Shown here: one piece after another, positions 34,126-43,719 of the stretch | How the letters are laid out: every line of letters starts with the position of its first letter | How positions within the stretch are numbered: the first letter of the stretch is position 1 | From: Rhodoblastus acidophilus | Lineage (GTDB): Bacteria; Pseudomonadota; Alphaproteobacteria; Rhizobiales; Beijerinckiaceae | NCBI RefSeq assembly: GCF_900187365.1 | Contig: NZ_FYDG01000017.1 | Location: forward strand, 1 to 55,868 | Reading direction: 5' to 3' | Length of the DNA stretch: 55,868 nucleotides | Position numbers and translations under genes: made by a program | The notes under the pieces: model-generated | Told to the model about the DNA's origin: nothing | The model's database searches: none | What the model saw: the letters and a program-made list of their open reading frames with translations, nothing else

Positions 34126-36095
34126 AAGGCCTGTCCTATGCCGAGATAGACGGCGAAGGCGGGGTCGCCCTTCCGCCGGTTGATCGGGGTGGCGACGTCG
34201 AGCCGGATCGGCCCGAAGCCGGTGTAATAGCGCAGGCCCAGGCCGCCGGCGAAACGCATGTCCGACTGGAAGTCGGGCAGCGAGTCGGCGAAGGCGGCGC
34301 CGGCGTCGACGAAGGGAACGAGTCCGATGTCGTCGGTGATTTTGATGCGGCCTTCGACCGAGGCCTCGAACAGGCTGGCGCCGCCCATGGCGACATCGCC
34401 CTGTCCCGGCACAGCGGCCATCGGCGACAGCGAGCGGTAGGCGAAGCCGCGCACCGAGCCGCCGCCGCCCGCGAAGAAGCGGCGGTTGTCGGGCACGTCG
34501 AGCACCCGCGCCCCGCCCGAGGCGCCGAGCGCGACACGGCCGGCGAGCACGTAATCCTTGTCGTCGTCGAGCGCGTAATAGGACGAAACCTGCGCCTTGC
34601 CTTGATAGAAATTCAGGCTGGAGCCCAAAAACGTCGGATAGGCGCCGCCGGAGGCCAGCACGCGCACGCCGCTGCGGGGGTCGAGCAAGCTGTCGGTGGT
34701 GTCGTAATGCACGGCGCCGATCACGCCGACCAGCAGATAATTGGTCTTGCCGAACGGGTCGGAGGAGCGCCCGCGCTCGACCTCGATTCCGCCCTGAACC
34801 GACAGCGCCTCGTTGAAACGATAGCGCAGGGCCTGGGTCGTGTCGCCATATTCGGCCGAATAGCTCTTGGTCACCTCGCGGGCCAGGGTGAAATCGGCGA
34901 GATAGTCGAAGCGGCTTCCATTGAGCGCCGGCTTGATGAAAGCGGCGTTGAAGCGGCCGACCAGCCGCTGCGGGTCGAGCACGCTTTTCACCGATCTGTC
35001 GCCACCATTGTCCGGGGTGGCCCCGACAATGCCGGTGAGGCGCAGCCGCTCGCCGTCGCCAAACAGGTTGCGGAATGTCCAGTCGCCGCGCACGGACGGG
35101 CCGTCCACGGTGGAATATTGCGCGGCCAGGCCGACCGCGTGGGCCTTGCGTTCGTTGGTCTCCACGGTCATCGGCAGGTCGCCGTTGGCGTCGAGATGCT
35201 CGGATTCGAGGACGCGCGTGGTCCCGATCGCCTCGATCTGGCCGATCGAGCGGCGCATGGCCTTGATGCGCTCGGGCGAAAACGGATCGCCCTCCTCGAC
35301 ATAGATGAAGGAGCGGATCACCGCCGGGTCGATGCCGCCGTCATGCTTGACGGTCACCGCGCCGAAGCCGGCCTTGGGTCCGGGAACGACCCGGACCTCG
35401 ATGTCGACGCGCTGGCTGTCGTGGCGCACGATGGCCTCGGCCTTTTCGACCTTGGCGAGCGCGCGGCCGTCCTCGCGCAGCAGATCGACCACACGGGTCT
35501 GCAGGGCGCGCACGGCGCTGGCGCGGGCGGGATCGCCGCTGTCGAGTTTCAGGCCGGCGCGCAGGGCGGGATCGTCGAGCGGCGCGCCGGTGCGGGCGTC
35601 GAAAAGATGGACCTCGCCAATGACATAGCGCGGCCCCGGCGTGACGGCGAAAATTACGCGGGCGACTTGCAACCCCATGGCGCGGTTGGCGGCGGCGGCG
35701 GCCGTCTCGACCCCGACGCCGCCCAGATCGATGCGGCGGCCCTCGACCTCGGCTTCGACGCGCGCGTCATAAAAACCTTCGGCCCAGAGCGCGTCGATCA
35801 TGCGCGGGAGGTCGGCGGCCACGCGCCGGGCGAGGCTATCGCCGTCCTCAACCGGCTGCTGTTTCAGCCGCCAACTATTGGAGACGTCCTTCAGGTCGTC
35901 GGCCAGCGCGTCCTCGGACGCGCGAATCTCCACCTCATAGGTCAAAGCGCCCGGACGCGGCGCGGGGGGCGTGGAATCGTCGCCGAACAGACCCAAAAAC
36001 CCCTCGGCCCGCGCCGGCGCCCACGGCGGGGCGCCGCCCAGCAACAACCCGGCCAGCAGGCATCGCGCTCCAAGGTTGATGCGAAACAGAGACAT
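34122..36095 (-). CDS. tamA: Outer-membrane assembly protein TamA (Omp85 family)
   Basis: A 657-residue Omp85 protein. A signal peptide (cleavage near GAPPWAPARA) precedes POTRA-like domains to about residue 320 and a 16-strand barrel. The lid-lock motif VRGF is in GGGGSVRGFAYRSL, and the protein ends GIGQAF with a terminal Phe as barrel proteins do. It lies upstream of tamB with overlapping ends, the standard tamA-tamB operon. It assists outer-membrane protein and lipid homeostasis. It is divergent from the Zur-box receptor gene. Confidence 0.93.
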   Translation of the reverse strand: MSLFRINLGARCLLAGLLLGGAPPWAPARAEGFLGLFGDDSTPPAPRPGALTYEVEIRASEDALADDLKDVSNSWRLKQQPVEDGDSLARRVAADLPRMIDALWAEGFYDARVEAEVEGRRIDLGGVGVETAAAAANRAMGLQVARVIFAVTPGPRYVIGEVHLFDARTGAPLDDPALRAGLKLDSGDPARASAVRALQTRVVDLLREDGRALAKVEKAEAIVRHDSQRVDIEVRVVPGPKAGFGAVTVKHDGGIDPAVIRSFIYVEEGDPFSPERIKAMRRSIGQIEAIGTTRVLESEHLDANGDLPMTVETNERKAHAVGLAAQYSTVDGPSVRGDWTFRNLFGDGERLRLTGIVGATPDNGGDRSVKSVLDPQRLVGRFNAAFIKPALNGSRFDYLADFTLAREVTKSYSAEYGDTTQALRYRFNEALSVQGGIEVERGRSSDPFGKTNYLLVGVIGAVHYDTTDSLLDPRSGVRVLASGGAYPTFLGSSLNFYQGKAQVSSYYALDDDKDYVLAGRVALGASGGARVLDVPDNRRFFAGGGGSVRGFAYRSLSPMAAVPGQGDVAMGGASLFEASVEGRIKITDDIGLVPFVDAGAAFADSLPDFQSDMRFAGGLGLRYYTGFGPIRLDVATPINRRKGDPAFAVYLGIGQAF

Positions 36096-36243
36096 GAATG
36101 AACTCAGGCCGAAACTCCCCGATATTGAAGCAATTTATAGTGAAATATCCATCAATAAGCCACCAATGGGCTTGCCGACGCCTTTTCACAAGACTGTTTT
36201 GCGCGTGGCTCCCTGGTGGACGGACGCCCCGCGTCGACCGCCA

Positions 36244-36284
36244 TTGACAAGGCGGCGCCGCACGTTGTTATGTTATAACATAAC
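36244..36284 (+). promoter_or_regulatory. Promoter with overlapping Zur-type operator
   Basis: A perfect 18-base palindrome, GTTATGTTATAACATAAC, at 36267-36284 fits the alphaproteobacterial zinc-uptake regulator (Zur) box core ATGTTATAACAT. A -35 like TTGACA lies at 36244-36249, so the palindrome covers the -10 region. It is placed to repress the receptor gene that starts at 36323 when zinc is plentiful. Confidence 0.75.
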
Positions 36285-36322
36285 ATGCCCAATCATGGGC
36301 GGATGGATCCTGCGGGGCTTCG

Positions 36323-38497
36323 GTGCGATCAAACCTATTTTCTCTTCTCGGCGGCGCGTTCCTCTCGATTGGCGCCGGCGCGACGCGGGCCGATCCCGTC
36401 GCGCTGCCTGACATCGACGTGGCGGCTTCTCGCGCGCCCGCCGCGCAATCCGACGCCGGCGCGCCCGCCGATCATGGCGCGGCGGCGGCGGCGTCCGACC
36501 CGGCGGCGACCCAGGCCCGCATTCTGCCGCGCGGCGGCGCCAACGCCTTCGATATCGGCGCCGACGCCATCGCGCGGGCGCCGCAGGGCGCCAATTCCGC
36601 CGTGGAGAAAATCCTGCTGCAGGCGCCGGGCGTGTCGCTGGATTCCGTCGCCAGCGGCCAGCTCCACGTCCGCAACGAACATGGCAATGTGCAATATCGC
36701 GTCAATGGGGTGATGCTGCCGGAGGGCGTGGCCGGTTTCGGCTCCATGCTCGAAACCGGCTTTATCGGCAATATCGCGCTGCTCACCGGCGCGCTGCCGG
36801 CGCAATATGGCTTGCGCACCGCCGGCGTGGTCGACATCGCCAGCAAACGCGGCGCTTTCGCCGATGGCGGCGCCGTCAGCCTTTATGGCGGCAGTCATGG
36901 CGATTTCACGCGGAGCGTCGAATATGGCGGAACCCTCGGCCAGACCGAATATTTTTTCGCCGGCCGCTGGCTCCAGAGCGACCTCGGCCTGGAAAATCCG
37001 ACGCCCGGCGTCACCGCGCTGCACGACCGCGCCGATCAGGGCAAATTTTTCGGCTATGTCTCGTCGCGGCTTGAGGACGGCGGCCGGCTCAGCCTGATCA
37101 CGGGAACCTCGGCCAGCGCCTATCAAATCCCCGCCAATCCCAACCAGGATGCGTTCGCCGGCGCGAGCGCCTTCCTGCCGGCGAACGCGCCGGCCAATTC
37201 AGCGCAACTTAAGGAAAAGCAATACGAAAGCAATCTGTTCAACGTGCTGTCCTGGCAAAAGTCCTTTGGCGGCGCGGATGTTCAGCTGGCGTATTTCTCC
37301 CGCTACAGCCGTCTCGCCTTCGCGCCCGACACGCTCGGCGACCTGCTTTACAACGGCCTCGCCTCCCGGGTCGAGCGCACCAGTTTCCTCAATGGCGTGC
37401 AGGCCGATTCCGCCTGGAAGGTCGGGGACCGCCATGTTGTGCGCGCCGGCGTGTTCGGCAGCGGCGAGGACACGCGCGTCAGCAACGCCTTGACGGCCTT
37501 TCCGACCGACGATTCCGGCGCCATCGCCGGATTTCCCGTCGCCCTCTCCCTCGACGGCGGCCGCAAGTTCGGCTGGCAATGGGGCGGCTACGTCCAGGAC
37601 CAATGGAAAATCAGCGAGCGCCTGACTTTGGACGCCGGCCTGCGCTTCGATCAGATTTATCAATACGTCAACGCCAACCAGGTCAGCCCGAGACTGAACC
37701 TGACATACGAACCGTTCGAGGGCACCCGATTCCACGCCGGCTTCGCCCGCTATTTCACGCCGCCGTCGCAGGCGCTGGCCGCGCCCTCGAATCTCGCGCT
37801 GTTCGCCGGCACGACCGCCGCGCCCGCCGTCGCCCTCTCCGGCGCGGTTTTGCCCGAACGCTCCAGCGTGTTCGACATCGGCTGGGATCAGAAAATTCTC
37901 GACGGACTGACCATGGGCGTCGACGCCTATTACAAGGAGGCGCACGATCTGCTCGACGACGGCCAGTTCGGCCAGGCGTTGGTGTTGACCGCGTTCAATT
38001 ACGACCGCGCCGTGAACGAAGGACTTGAGTTCAAGGTCGCTTACGAGGCCGGCGATTTCCACGCCTACGCCAATCTGGCCTGGGCGCGGCAGGTGGCGTC
38101 GAAAGTCGTCTCCAACCAATATCTGTTCGACCCGGATGAACTGGCCTATATCGCCAGCCACGACATTCCGACCGATCACGCCCAGACCCTGACGGGATCG
38201 GCGGGCGCGTCCTACCTGTGGCGGGGAACCCGCTTGTCCGCCGACCTGATCTACGGCAGCGGCATGCGCTCGGGCTTCGCCAATCTCGCCCATGTGCCGG
38301 CCTATGCGCAGGTGAATTTCGGGCTGTCGCATGAATTCGCCTGGGGCGGCGACCTCAAGCCGACCACGCTGCGGTTCGACATCGTCAACGCGTTCGACTC
38401 CGTCTATGTGATCCGCGACGGCAGCGGCATCGGCGTGTTCGCCCCGCAATACGGCCCAAGGCGCGGCTTCTTCATCGGCGTGTCGCAAAAGCTTTGA
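36323..38497 (+). CDS. TonB-dependent receptor, probably zinc-regulated
   Basis: A 724-residue outer-membrane receptor. A signal peptide ends near GATRADPVALPDIDV, a plug domain follows (IARAPQGANSAVEKILLQAP, then NVQYRVNGVMLPEG) and the 22-strand barrel ends RRGFFIGVSQKL. It seems complete. The start is GTG at 36323, because no in-frame ATG gives a signal peptide. The promoter carries a perfect Zur-type palindrome, so zinc or a zinc complex is the expected cargo. Other metals are possible, as the sequence itself does not fix the ligand. The exbBD-tonB genes 8 kb away or the TonB at 43720 may energise it. Confidence 0.9.
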   Translation: MRSNLFSLLGGAFLSIGAGATRADPVALPDIDVAASRAPAAQSDAGAPADHGAAAAASDPAATQARILPRGGANAFDIGADAIARAPQGANSAVEKILLQAPGVSLDSVASGQLHVRNEHGNVQYRVNGVMLPEGVAGFGSMLETGFIGNIALLTGALPAQYGLRTAGVVDIASKRGAFADGGAVSLYGGSHGDFTRSVEYGGTLGQTEYFFAGRWLQSDLGLENPTPGVTALHDRADQGKFFGYVSSRLEDGGRLSLITGTSASAYQIPANPNQDAFAGASAFLPANAPANSAQLKEKQYESNLFNVLSWQKSFGGADVQLAYFSRYSRLAFAPDTLGDLLYNGLASRVERTSFLNGVQADSAWKVGDRHVVRAGVFGSGEDTRVSNALTAFPTDDSGAIAGFPVALSLDGGRKFGWQWGGYVQDQWKISERLTLDAGLRFDQIYQYVNANQVSPRLNLTYEPFEGTRFHAGFARYFTPPSQALAAPSNLALFAGTTAAPAVALSGAVLPERSSVFDIGWDQKILDGLTMGVDAYYKEAHDLLDDGQFGQALVLTAFNYDRAVNEGLEFKVAYEAGDFHAYANLAWARQVASKVVSNQYLFDPDELAYIASHDIPTDHAQTLTGSAGASYLWRGTRLSADLIYGSGMRSGFANLAHVPAYAQVNFGLSHEFAWGGDLKPTTLRFDIVNAFDSVYVIRDGSGIGVFAPQYGPRRGFFIGVSQKL

Positions 38498-38654
38498 CGG
38501 GCGCCAGGCGCAAACTCCAAAGTGGTCGATCATCGCGGCGGCGGGAAGACCGCGCTGACGTCGGCCTTCCCCGGCGTGACGCGCCTTGCGGAAGATCGGG
38601 GAGGCATGGCCTTCGATGATAAAAGGGCCGCGAGATTCGCGGCCCTGCAAAAGG

Positions 38655-39608
38655 TCAGGCTTGTTGAATGGCGGACAGTTTCCAATCCGTGGCCGCCCCG
38701 CCCGGACGGCGCGCGAACGTCCAGACTTCGGTCGAAACCTGCGGCGTCACGGGATCGCCCGAGACGACCTTGCCGGTGGCGCGATCGACCATCGTGTCGA
38801 TCAGCGAGAAACGCATCGCGACGCTCGCATAATCGCTTTCGGGCTCGCGCCAGGCTTCCGAAAGATCGCCCTGCAGAAGGGTCACGTCGGAGATTTTGTT
38901 GACCTGCCCTTTTTTTGCGGCCTCTTCGATTTCCGCCGCGAAATATGAGGCCATTTCAGGCGTCGCCAGAGCGCGCAAAGCGGCCATGTCCTCAGCGCCA
39001 TAGGCTTTTTGGATGAGGCCAAGGCGCTGTTCGAACACATTGAAATCCGCAGGACCGATCTCGAGCTTCACAGGTTTCGCAGTCCCGCCGCCGACGCCTC
39101 CGAAGCCGCCAAAACCGGGCCGCGGGCCTTGCGCGGCGCCGCTATCATATGCGGCGCCTTGATGCGCCGGCTGGCGCCTGCGCAGGAAGCCCATGACGAA
39201 TTTAAACAGCAGGAAGAGAAGCCCGATCTGAAGCACGAGGCCCAGAATGGACGAGAGTCCGCCAAGCCCGCCGCCGAAACCGCTTCCGAACAGCATGCCG
39301 ATCAGCCCGGCGCCGACGAGGCCGCCCAGCAGGCCGCGCCCAAAACCGCCGGACATGAAGCCGCCGGAGTTCATGCCCGTCGATCCCGCAGCATTCTGCG
39401 TCATCCCGGGGGAGGGGGACGTCATCGAACGTTCGATCGGAGCGGCCGAGCGAGGCGCCGTCTCGGTTGGGGGCGGAGCGCTATAAGTGCGCGTCCCGCG
39501 ACTGCCAGCGGAGCCGTTCGACCCCGCTTTAGCGAAAGCGTCGGCGGAACAGCCAAAGGCGACAAGGGCGGCCAGAGTGAAAATCAGTGTTTTTTGGCGC
39601 ACGGCCAT
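38655..39608 (-). CDS. Tim44-like domain protein
   Basis: A 317-residue exported or membrane-anchored protein. A signal-like N-terminus (FTLAALVAFGCSADAFA) precedes a Ser/Gly/Pro-rich linker and glycine-rich hydrophobic segments (GLLGGLVGAGLIGMLFGSG, LGLVLQIGLLFLLFKFVMGF). The C-terminal domain from about 190, FNVFEQRLGLIQKAYGAEDM onward, is of the Tim44 type. Such proteins are common in alphaproteobacteria; their role, perhaps in membrane-protein handling, is poorly known. ATG 39608 (MAVRQKTL) is preferred to upstream starts. Confidence 0.88.
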   Translation of the reverse strand: MAVRQKTLIFTLAALVAFGCSADAFAKAGSNGSAGSRGTRTYSAPPPTETAPRSAAPIERSMTSPSPGMTQNAAGSTGMNSGGFMSGGFGRGLLGGLVGAGLIGMLFGSGFGGGLGGLSSILGLVLQIGLLFLLFKFVMGFLRRRQPAHQGAAYDSGAAQGPRPGFGGFGGVGGGTAKPVKLEIGPADFNVFEQRLGLIQKAYGAEDMAALRALATPEMASYFAAEIEEAAKKGQVNKISDVTLLQGDLSEAWREPESDYASVAMRFSLIDTMVDRATGKVVSGDPVTPQVSTEVWTFARRPGGAATDWKLSAIQQA

Positions 39609-39894
39609 GGTTTTGTCCTGAGGTTGCACGAGCGTGTCGCCGCCCGCATGCCTAATATTGTTTATCGTTGGTCAAAGTGCAAAGGCGCCGGCCGGATCCG
39701 GTCCTCCGGTTATGACGATTGATGCGCCGCAGCGATGAAAAACGTCTGGGAGTTGCGCCGGCGGCGTTCTGGCCGCCCTCAACCGGGACGACAGCCGGCG
39801 CGCTCCAGCGCACCAAGCCCGCGCGACACGGCGGACCGATCGCGATCGGTTGGGCGTTCTCGAACGGAGCGCCAAGGCGAATCCGCTCATCCGA

Positions 39895-40368
39895 TCAGGC
39901 GACGATCGCAGCCGCCAACGCTCCGGTCGCCTGCACGACCACGGTCGGCGCGAGCTTGAGCTGGAGACCCCGCTGGCCGCCGTTGACATAGACATAGTCC
40001 TCCGACGTCACGGTGGCCTCGACAATGGTCGGCAATTTGCGCCTTTGGCCGAAGGGGCTGATGCCTCCGACTTTATAGCCGGTCAGTCGCTCGGCGTCGG
40101 GAATCGGCATCATCGCGGCGCTCTTGCCGCCCAACGCCGCCGCGACCTTCTTCATGCTGGCCTCTCTTTCGGACGGAAGGACAAGGCAAGCGGCCTTGCC
40201 GTCGATCTTCACGATGAGCGTCTTCAGCACACGGCTCGGCGGCTCGGCCAGCGCCTCGGCGGCCTGGAGTCCGATGCGCTCGGCGGCCGGATCATAATCA
40301 TAACTGTGCAGCGAAAAGGCGACGCCGAGGGATTTGAGGTAACGGGTCGCGGGCGTTTCCTGGGACAT
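39895..40368 (-). CDS. ybaK: YbaK/EbsC-type Cys-tRNA(Pro) deacylase
   Basis: A 157-residue single-domain aminoacyl-tRNA deacylase of the YbaK family. Diagnostic are VLKTLIVKIDGKAACLVLPS, then RLTGYKVGGISPFGQRRKLP with the conserved KVGGISPFG loop. It hydrolyses Cys wrongly attached to tRNA(Pro) in the cytosol. Length and domain are complete. A gap of 265 bases without a gene separates it from the Tim44-like start. Confidence 0.9.
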   Translation of the reverse strand: MSQETPATRYLKSLGVAFSLHSYDYDPAAERIGLQAAEALAEPPSRVLKTLIVKIDGKAACLVLPSEREASMKKVAAALGGKSAAMMPIPDAERLTGYKVGGISPFGQRRKLPTIVEATVTSEDYVYVNGGQRGLQLKLAPTVVVQATGALAAAIVA

Positions 40369-40536
40369 GGCGAACTCGTCCTGTTCCGTTTTCTTGCGCG
40401 GAAACCACGCAGAGCGGGGAGGGGCGATGACATCCTATCGCAAATTTCACAGCAGCTTTAGCCGAACCGGCGCTCTGCGCGCCAGCGCCAACCGCTTTAA
40501 GAGATCGCCGATACGGCTCACGCGACGCCACAAACG

Positions 40537-41238
40537 TCAGTGCGGCAACCACGCCCAGACCTTGAATGCGATTTCAGCTCCCGCGAACAGCAAAAGGGCC
40601 GTCCAGGCCGCAGCCAAGGCGGAAAGGCCCATCCCGACCATCAACGCCAGACCGTCGCGGGCGATCAGCGCAGCCGCCGACACCAGCATGGCGGCGCAAG
40701 GCGCAACATTGCCGAGCGGGATTGGCAAGGCGATGATCACGGCCATCACGAACATGGGCGCCGCGCAAACCCTGCGGGCGCGCGCTCCGGTCAGCCAGGC
40801 GAGCCGGCCTTGCCGCAAGCCGGGGCCTAACCGCGCCGCCCAGGGCAATGCGCGCTTCAACGCCGTCCGCATCGCCGCGGCAGGGGCCGGCCGGTCGCGC
40901 AGGCGGCGCGGCAGCCAAAACCGCCGCGCGCCGCCCGCCAGCTGCGCGGTCAACAACGCAAGGATCGATCCGAACACCATGCCGAACGGCCCGGGAACGG
41001 GGATGAGCGCGGGAAGCGTCATCAGCATCAGGATCAGGCCCAGTCCCCGCGACCCCAGCCGGTCCAGCAGCGCGCCGAAGGTCGGCTGCTCCCGCGCCAG
41101 CAGTCGCGCCGTGTCGAGCAGAGCGCGCGCAACCGGCTGGCGGCGCCAAGAAAAGCGCGAAATCTTGACGCGCGAAGCCTCGCTGTCTCCCCGCCGATCC
41201 TCGGTTTGTGTTTGCAAGTCCAGCGGCGCCTCAATCAT
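40537..41238 (-). CDS. ExoD-family membrane protein
   Basis: A 233-residue ExoD-like membrane protein, a family first linked to exopolysaccharide synthesis and alkaline tolerance in rhizobia. Typical blocks are LGLILMLMTLPALIPVPGPF near 69-88 and FVMAVIIALPIPLGNVAPC near 161-179, inside hydrophobic helices. The start overlaps the TerC stop by ATGA, so the two are co-transcribed. Biochemical function is not known. Confidence 0.88.
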   Translation of the reverse strand: MIEAPLDLQTQTEDRRGDSEASRVKISRFSWRRQPVARALLDTARLLAREQPTFGALLDRLGSRGLGLILMLMTLPALIPVPGPFGMVFGSILALLTAQLAGGARRFWLPRRLRDRPAPAAAMRTALKRALPWAARLGPGLRQGRLAWLTGARARRVCAAPMFVMAVIIALPIPLGNVAPCAAMLVSAAALIARDGLALMVGMGLSALAAAWTALLLFAGAEIAFKVWAWLPH

Positions 41239-42242
41239 CCGCCGGCCTCAGGGGCGCTGTCGCGGCGCGTGCGCCACAGCGAGACGAGAACGCCCAAGGT
41301 CAGCAGGCTCAGCGTGACGCCGAGCGAAAGCAGCGGCGGAATCTTCGTCAGCTCGAACAGGTCGGCGACGAAGATTTTGCCGCCGATGAAGATCAGCACC
41401 GCCGCCAGCGCATATTTGAGATAAGCGAAGCGCGCGATCATCGCGGCCAGCGCGAAATAAAGCGCCCGCAAGCCGAGAATAGCGAAGATGTTCGATGTGT
41501 ACACGATGAACGGATCGGTCGTGATGGCGAAGATCGCCGGCACTGAATCCACGGCGAAGACCACGTCGGCGGTCTCGATCAAAACGAGCGCGAGCAGAAG
41601 CGGCGTCGCAAACCAGCGGAGACGACCGGTTGCGTCGGCGCGCTTCACCAGGAAGCGCCCGCCTTCATAACCGGGCGTGACATTCATGCGGCGACGCAGG
41701 AACGCCGCCGCCGCATGCGCCTTCCGCTCCTTCGAACTCTCTCCCGCGAACAGCATCTTGAGGCCGGTGAGAATCAGAACCGCCGCGAAAACCAGCAGAA
41801 CCCAGCTCGCTTGCGCGATCAACGCCGCCCCGGCTCCGATCAGCAGAGCGCGCAGCGCGATCACGCCAACGACGCCCCAGAACAGGACCCGGTGCTGCAA
41901 GGCGAGCGGCGTGGCCAAGGCGGAGAAAATCATGGCGATGACGAACACGTTGTCCATCGCCAACGCCTTCTCGACGGCGAAGGCGGTCAGATAAGCCGCG
42001 GCGGCCTCGGCTCCGAAACTGCGCCAGACGAACAGGCCGAAAGCCAGGGCGAGGCCAATATAAAACGCCGACAAGGCGAGGCTTTCGCCCACGCCGATCT
42101 CGCGGCTCCTGCGATGGAGCACGCCGAGGTCCAACGCCATCAGCAGGCTGACAAGGGTAAGAAACGCCAGCCACATCCAGACGGGCGCGCCGATGAAGTC
42201 CGTGGAGAGGACGGCAAGGTTCGGGAACAGGGAAAGGTCCAT
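41235..42242 (-). CDS. terC: TerC/Alx-family membrane protein
   Basis: A 335-residue polytopic membrane protein of the TerC/Alx family, linked to manganese export and metalation of exported proteins. Conserved acidic helices are AFAVEKALAMDNVFVIAMIF and IETADVVFAVDSVPAIFAIT. ATG 42242 is taken (MDLSLFPNL); ATG 42254 is an alternative. A short conserved hairpin element, repeated before the P-type ATPase, lies at 42275-42320 just upstream. It is translationally coupled to the ExoD-like gene. Confidence 0.9.
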   Translation of the reverse strand: MDLSLFPNLAVLSTDFIGAPVWMWLAFLTLVSLLMALDLGVLHRRSREIGVGESLALSAFYIGLALAFGLFVWRSFGAEAAAAYLTAFAVEKALAMDNVFVIAMIFSALATPLALQHRVLFWGVVGVIALRALLIGAGAALIAQASWVLLVFAAVLILTGLKMLFAGESSKERKAHAAAAFLRRRMNVTPGYEGGRFLVKRADATGRLRWFATPLLLALVLIETADVVFAVDSVPAIFAITTDPFIVYTSNIFAILGLRALYFALAAMIARFAYLKYALAAVLIFIGGKIFVADLFELTKIPPLLSLGVTLSLLTLGVLVSLWRTRRDSAPEAGG

Positions 42243-42274
42243 GGGCGATCGCATGTCGGCGCTGCGATGAGCAG

Positions 42275-42320
42275 TCCGACATCGCGGAAGAGCCGACGTC
42301 TTCCGCCAGAGGGGCCCGGA
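42275..42320. repeat. Conserved hairpin element, copy A
   Basis: Plus-strand flanks TCCGACATCGCG and CGCCAGAGGGGCCCGGA bracket a hairpin with arms GCGGAAGA and TCTTCCGC. The same flanks recur at 47784-47839 around a different hairpin. It lies between divergent terC and the lipid-kinase gene. Whether it acts as RNA on one strand or as a DNA site is unclear. Confidence 0.6.
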
Positions 42321-42390
42321 CAGGAACCGCCGGGCTGAAGATTTGCCGCCCGACTCGGGAGACAAACGCGCGGCGCCGCGTTGTTGATGC

Positions 42391-43374
42391 ATGAAGACAG
42401 AAAATTTTGTGGCGGGTGAAGGGTTGCGCCTGCTTGTCGTGATCAACGGCCACAGCCGCGCCGGCGCTGCGCGCGCCGAAGCCGCGCTGACCGAACTTCG
42501 TTCGGCCGGCTTCGACTGCCAGGTGTTGAGCGCCGGCTCGCGTGACGAGGTCGGGCCATGGATCGCGCGCCACGCGCCCGGCGCGGCGGGCGTCGTGGCT
42601 GTCGGCGGCGACGGCACGGCGAATGCGGCGGCGCCGGGCGCGGTGGCCGCCGGGCTGCCGTTTGGCCTCATTCCAGCCGGGACGGCCAACGATCTCGCGC
42701 GCACGCTGGGGATTCCCGTTGAGCCCAAGGCGGCCGCGCGCGTGATCGCGCAGGGCGGTCTGCGCGCGATCGATCTCGGCGAGGTCAACGGGCGGCTCTA
42801 TTTCAACGTCGCCAGTCTCGGCCTGAGCGTGGACTTGGCGCGGCGGCTCGACCGCGAAACGAAGCGGAAGTTCGGGCGGTTCGGCTACTGGATCGCCTGC
42901 GCGCGCGTGCTGTTCGGAGCCCGTCCCTTTCGCGCCGTGATCGCCGCCGATGGCGAGATCATGCGTGTGAAAAGCTTGCAGATCGCCGTGGGCAACGGCC
43001 GTTTCTATGGCGGAGGCCTCGCCGTGGAGCATAGCGCGCAAATCGACGATGGCTGTCTCGATCTCTATTCGCTCGAATTCGCCCATCCATGGAAGCTCCT
43101 GGCGATCGCCAAGGATTTTCTGGTCGGGCGGCATGGATTGTGGCGCGAAGTGCGGGTGCGTCGCGCGCAAAAAGTCGAGATTCGCACGCGACGGCGCCGC
43201 GCGATCAACGCCGACGGCGAAATCATCGCGCGCACGCCCGCGACCTTTCTGATCCGGCGCGAAGCCTTGAAAGTTTTCACCCCCGTTGACGCGGAAGAAG
43301 CCGCTTCACATGCGGGACGGTCAAGACGCGAACGCCAATTTGATCATGCCAACGAATGGTCGGGCGTGAGGTGA
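42391..43374 (+). CDS. Diacylglycerol/lipid kinase family protein (YegS/BmrU-like)
   Basis: A 327-residue cytosolic lipid kinase. The nucleotide-binding motif GGDGTANAAA is near residue 72 and IPAGTANDLARTLG near 95. The C-terminal half carries VGNGRFYGGGLAVEHSAQID, the usual metal and substrate region. It phosphorylates diacylglycerol, phosphatidylglycerol or a related lipid. The last 25 residues are a basic tail. It stands alone, divergent from terC, with copy A of the hairpin element upstream. Confidence 0.9.
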   Translation: MKTENFVAGEGLRLLVVINGHSRAGAARAEAALTELRSAGFDCQVLSAGSRDEVGPWIARHAPGAAGVVAVGGDGTANAAAPGAVAAGLPFGLIPAGTANDLARTLGIPVEPKAAARVIAQGGLRAIDLGEVNGRLYFNVASLGLSVDLARRLDRETKRKFGRFGYWIACARVLFGARPFRAVIAADGEIMRVKSLQIAVGNGRFYGGGLAVEHSAQIDDGCLDLYSLEFAHPWKLLAIAKDFLVGRHGLWREVRVRRAQKVEIRTRRRRAINADGEIIARTPATFLIRREALKVFTPVDAEEAASHAGRSRRERQFDHANEWSGVR

Positions 43375-43719
43375 AAGTCTGAATTGAACCGTTCAGCCGT
43401 TCCTGCAAGCCCGACTGCGGCCTGCGCCTCCGCGCCCCTCGCTGTTCGGGAATTTGCTCTCGGCGGAAGCGAGCAGCTATGCCCGCAAGCCAATAGTTGC
43501 GTCGCCGGTCGTGACGATGATGGAAGCGCCGTGCAGGCCAAATGAAAAAGATGCACTTGCAAACGGCGCCGGTTGTGGCGCCGTCAGCTCTCGCATAAAA
43601 GGACGATCGAGCGGATTACGCCCCCAGGCGAAAATCTGGCGAATACGTCTCAATCAGCGCGAAGGTTGGCGGAGCCGTCGTCCGGACGCGTGACTTCACC
43701 GGGAACTGCGGCCGGCCCC
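43375..43719. other. Intergenic region, no gene seen
   Basis: About 345 bases between two convergent genes. Short frames on both strands lack protein-like sequence. No clear terminator hairpin with T-run, repeat or tRNA was recognised. Confidence 0.5.

Noticed and set aside
42243-42390. Known manganese riboswitch (yybP-ykoY) upstream of terC
   Set aside because: The conserved GGGGAGUAGC loop is not present on either strand, so the shared hairpin element cannot be assigned to that family.
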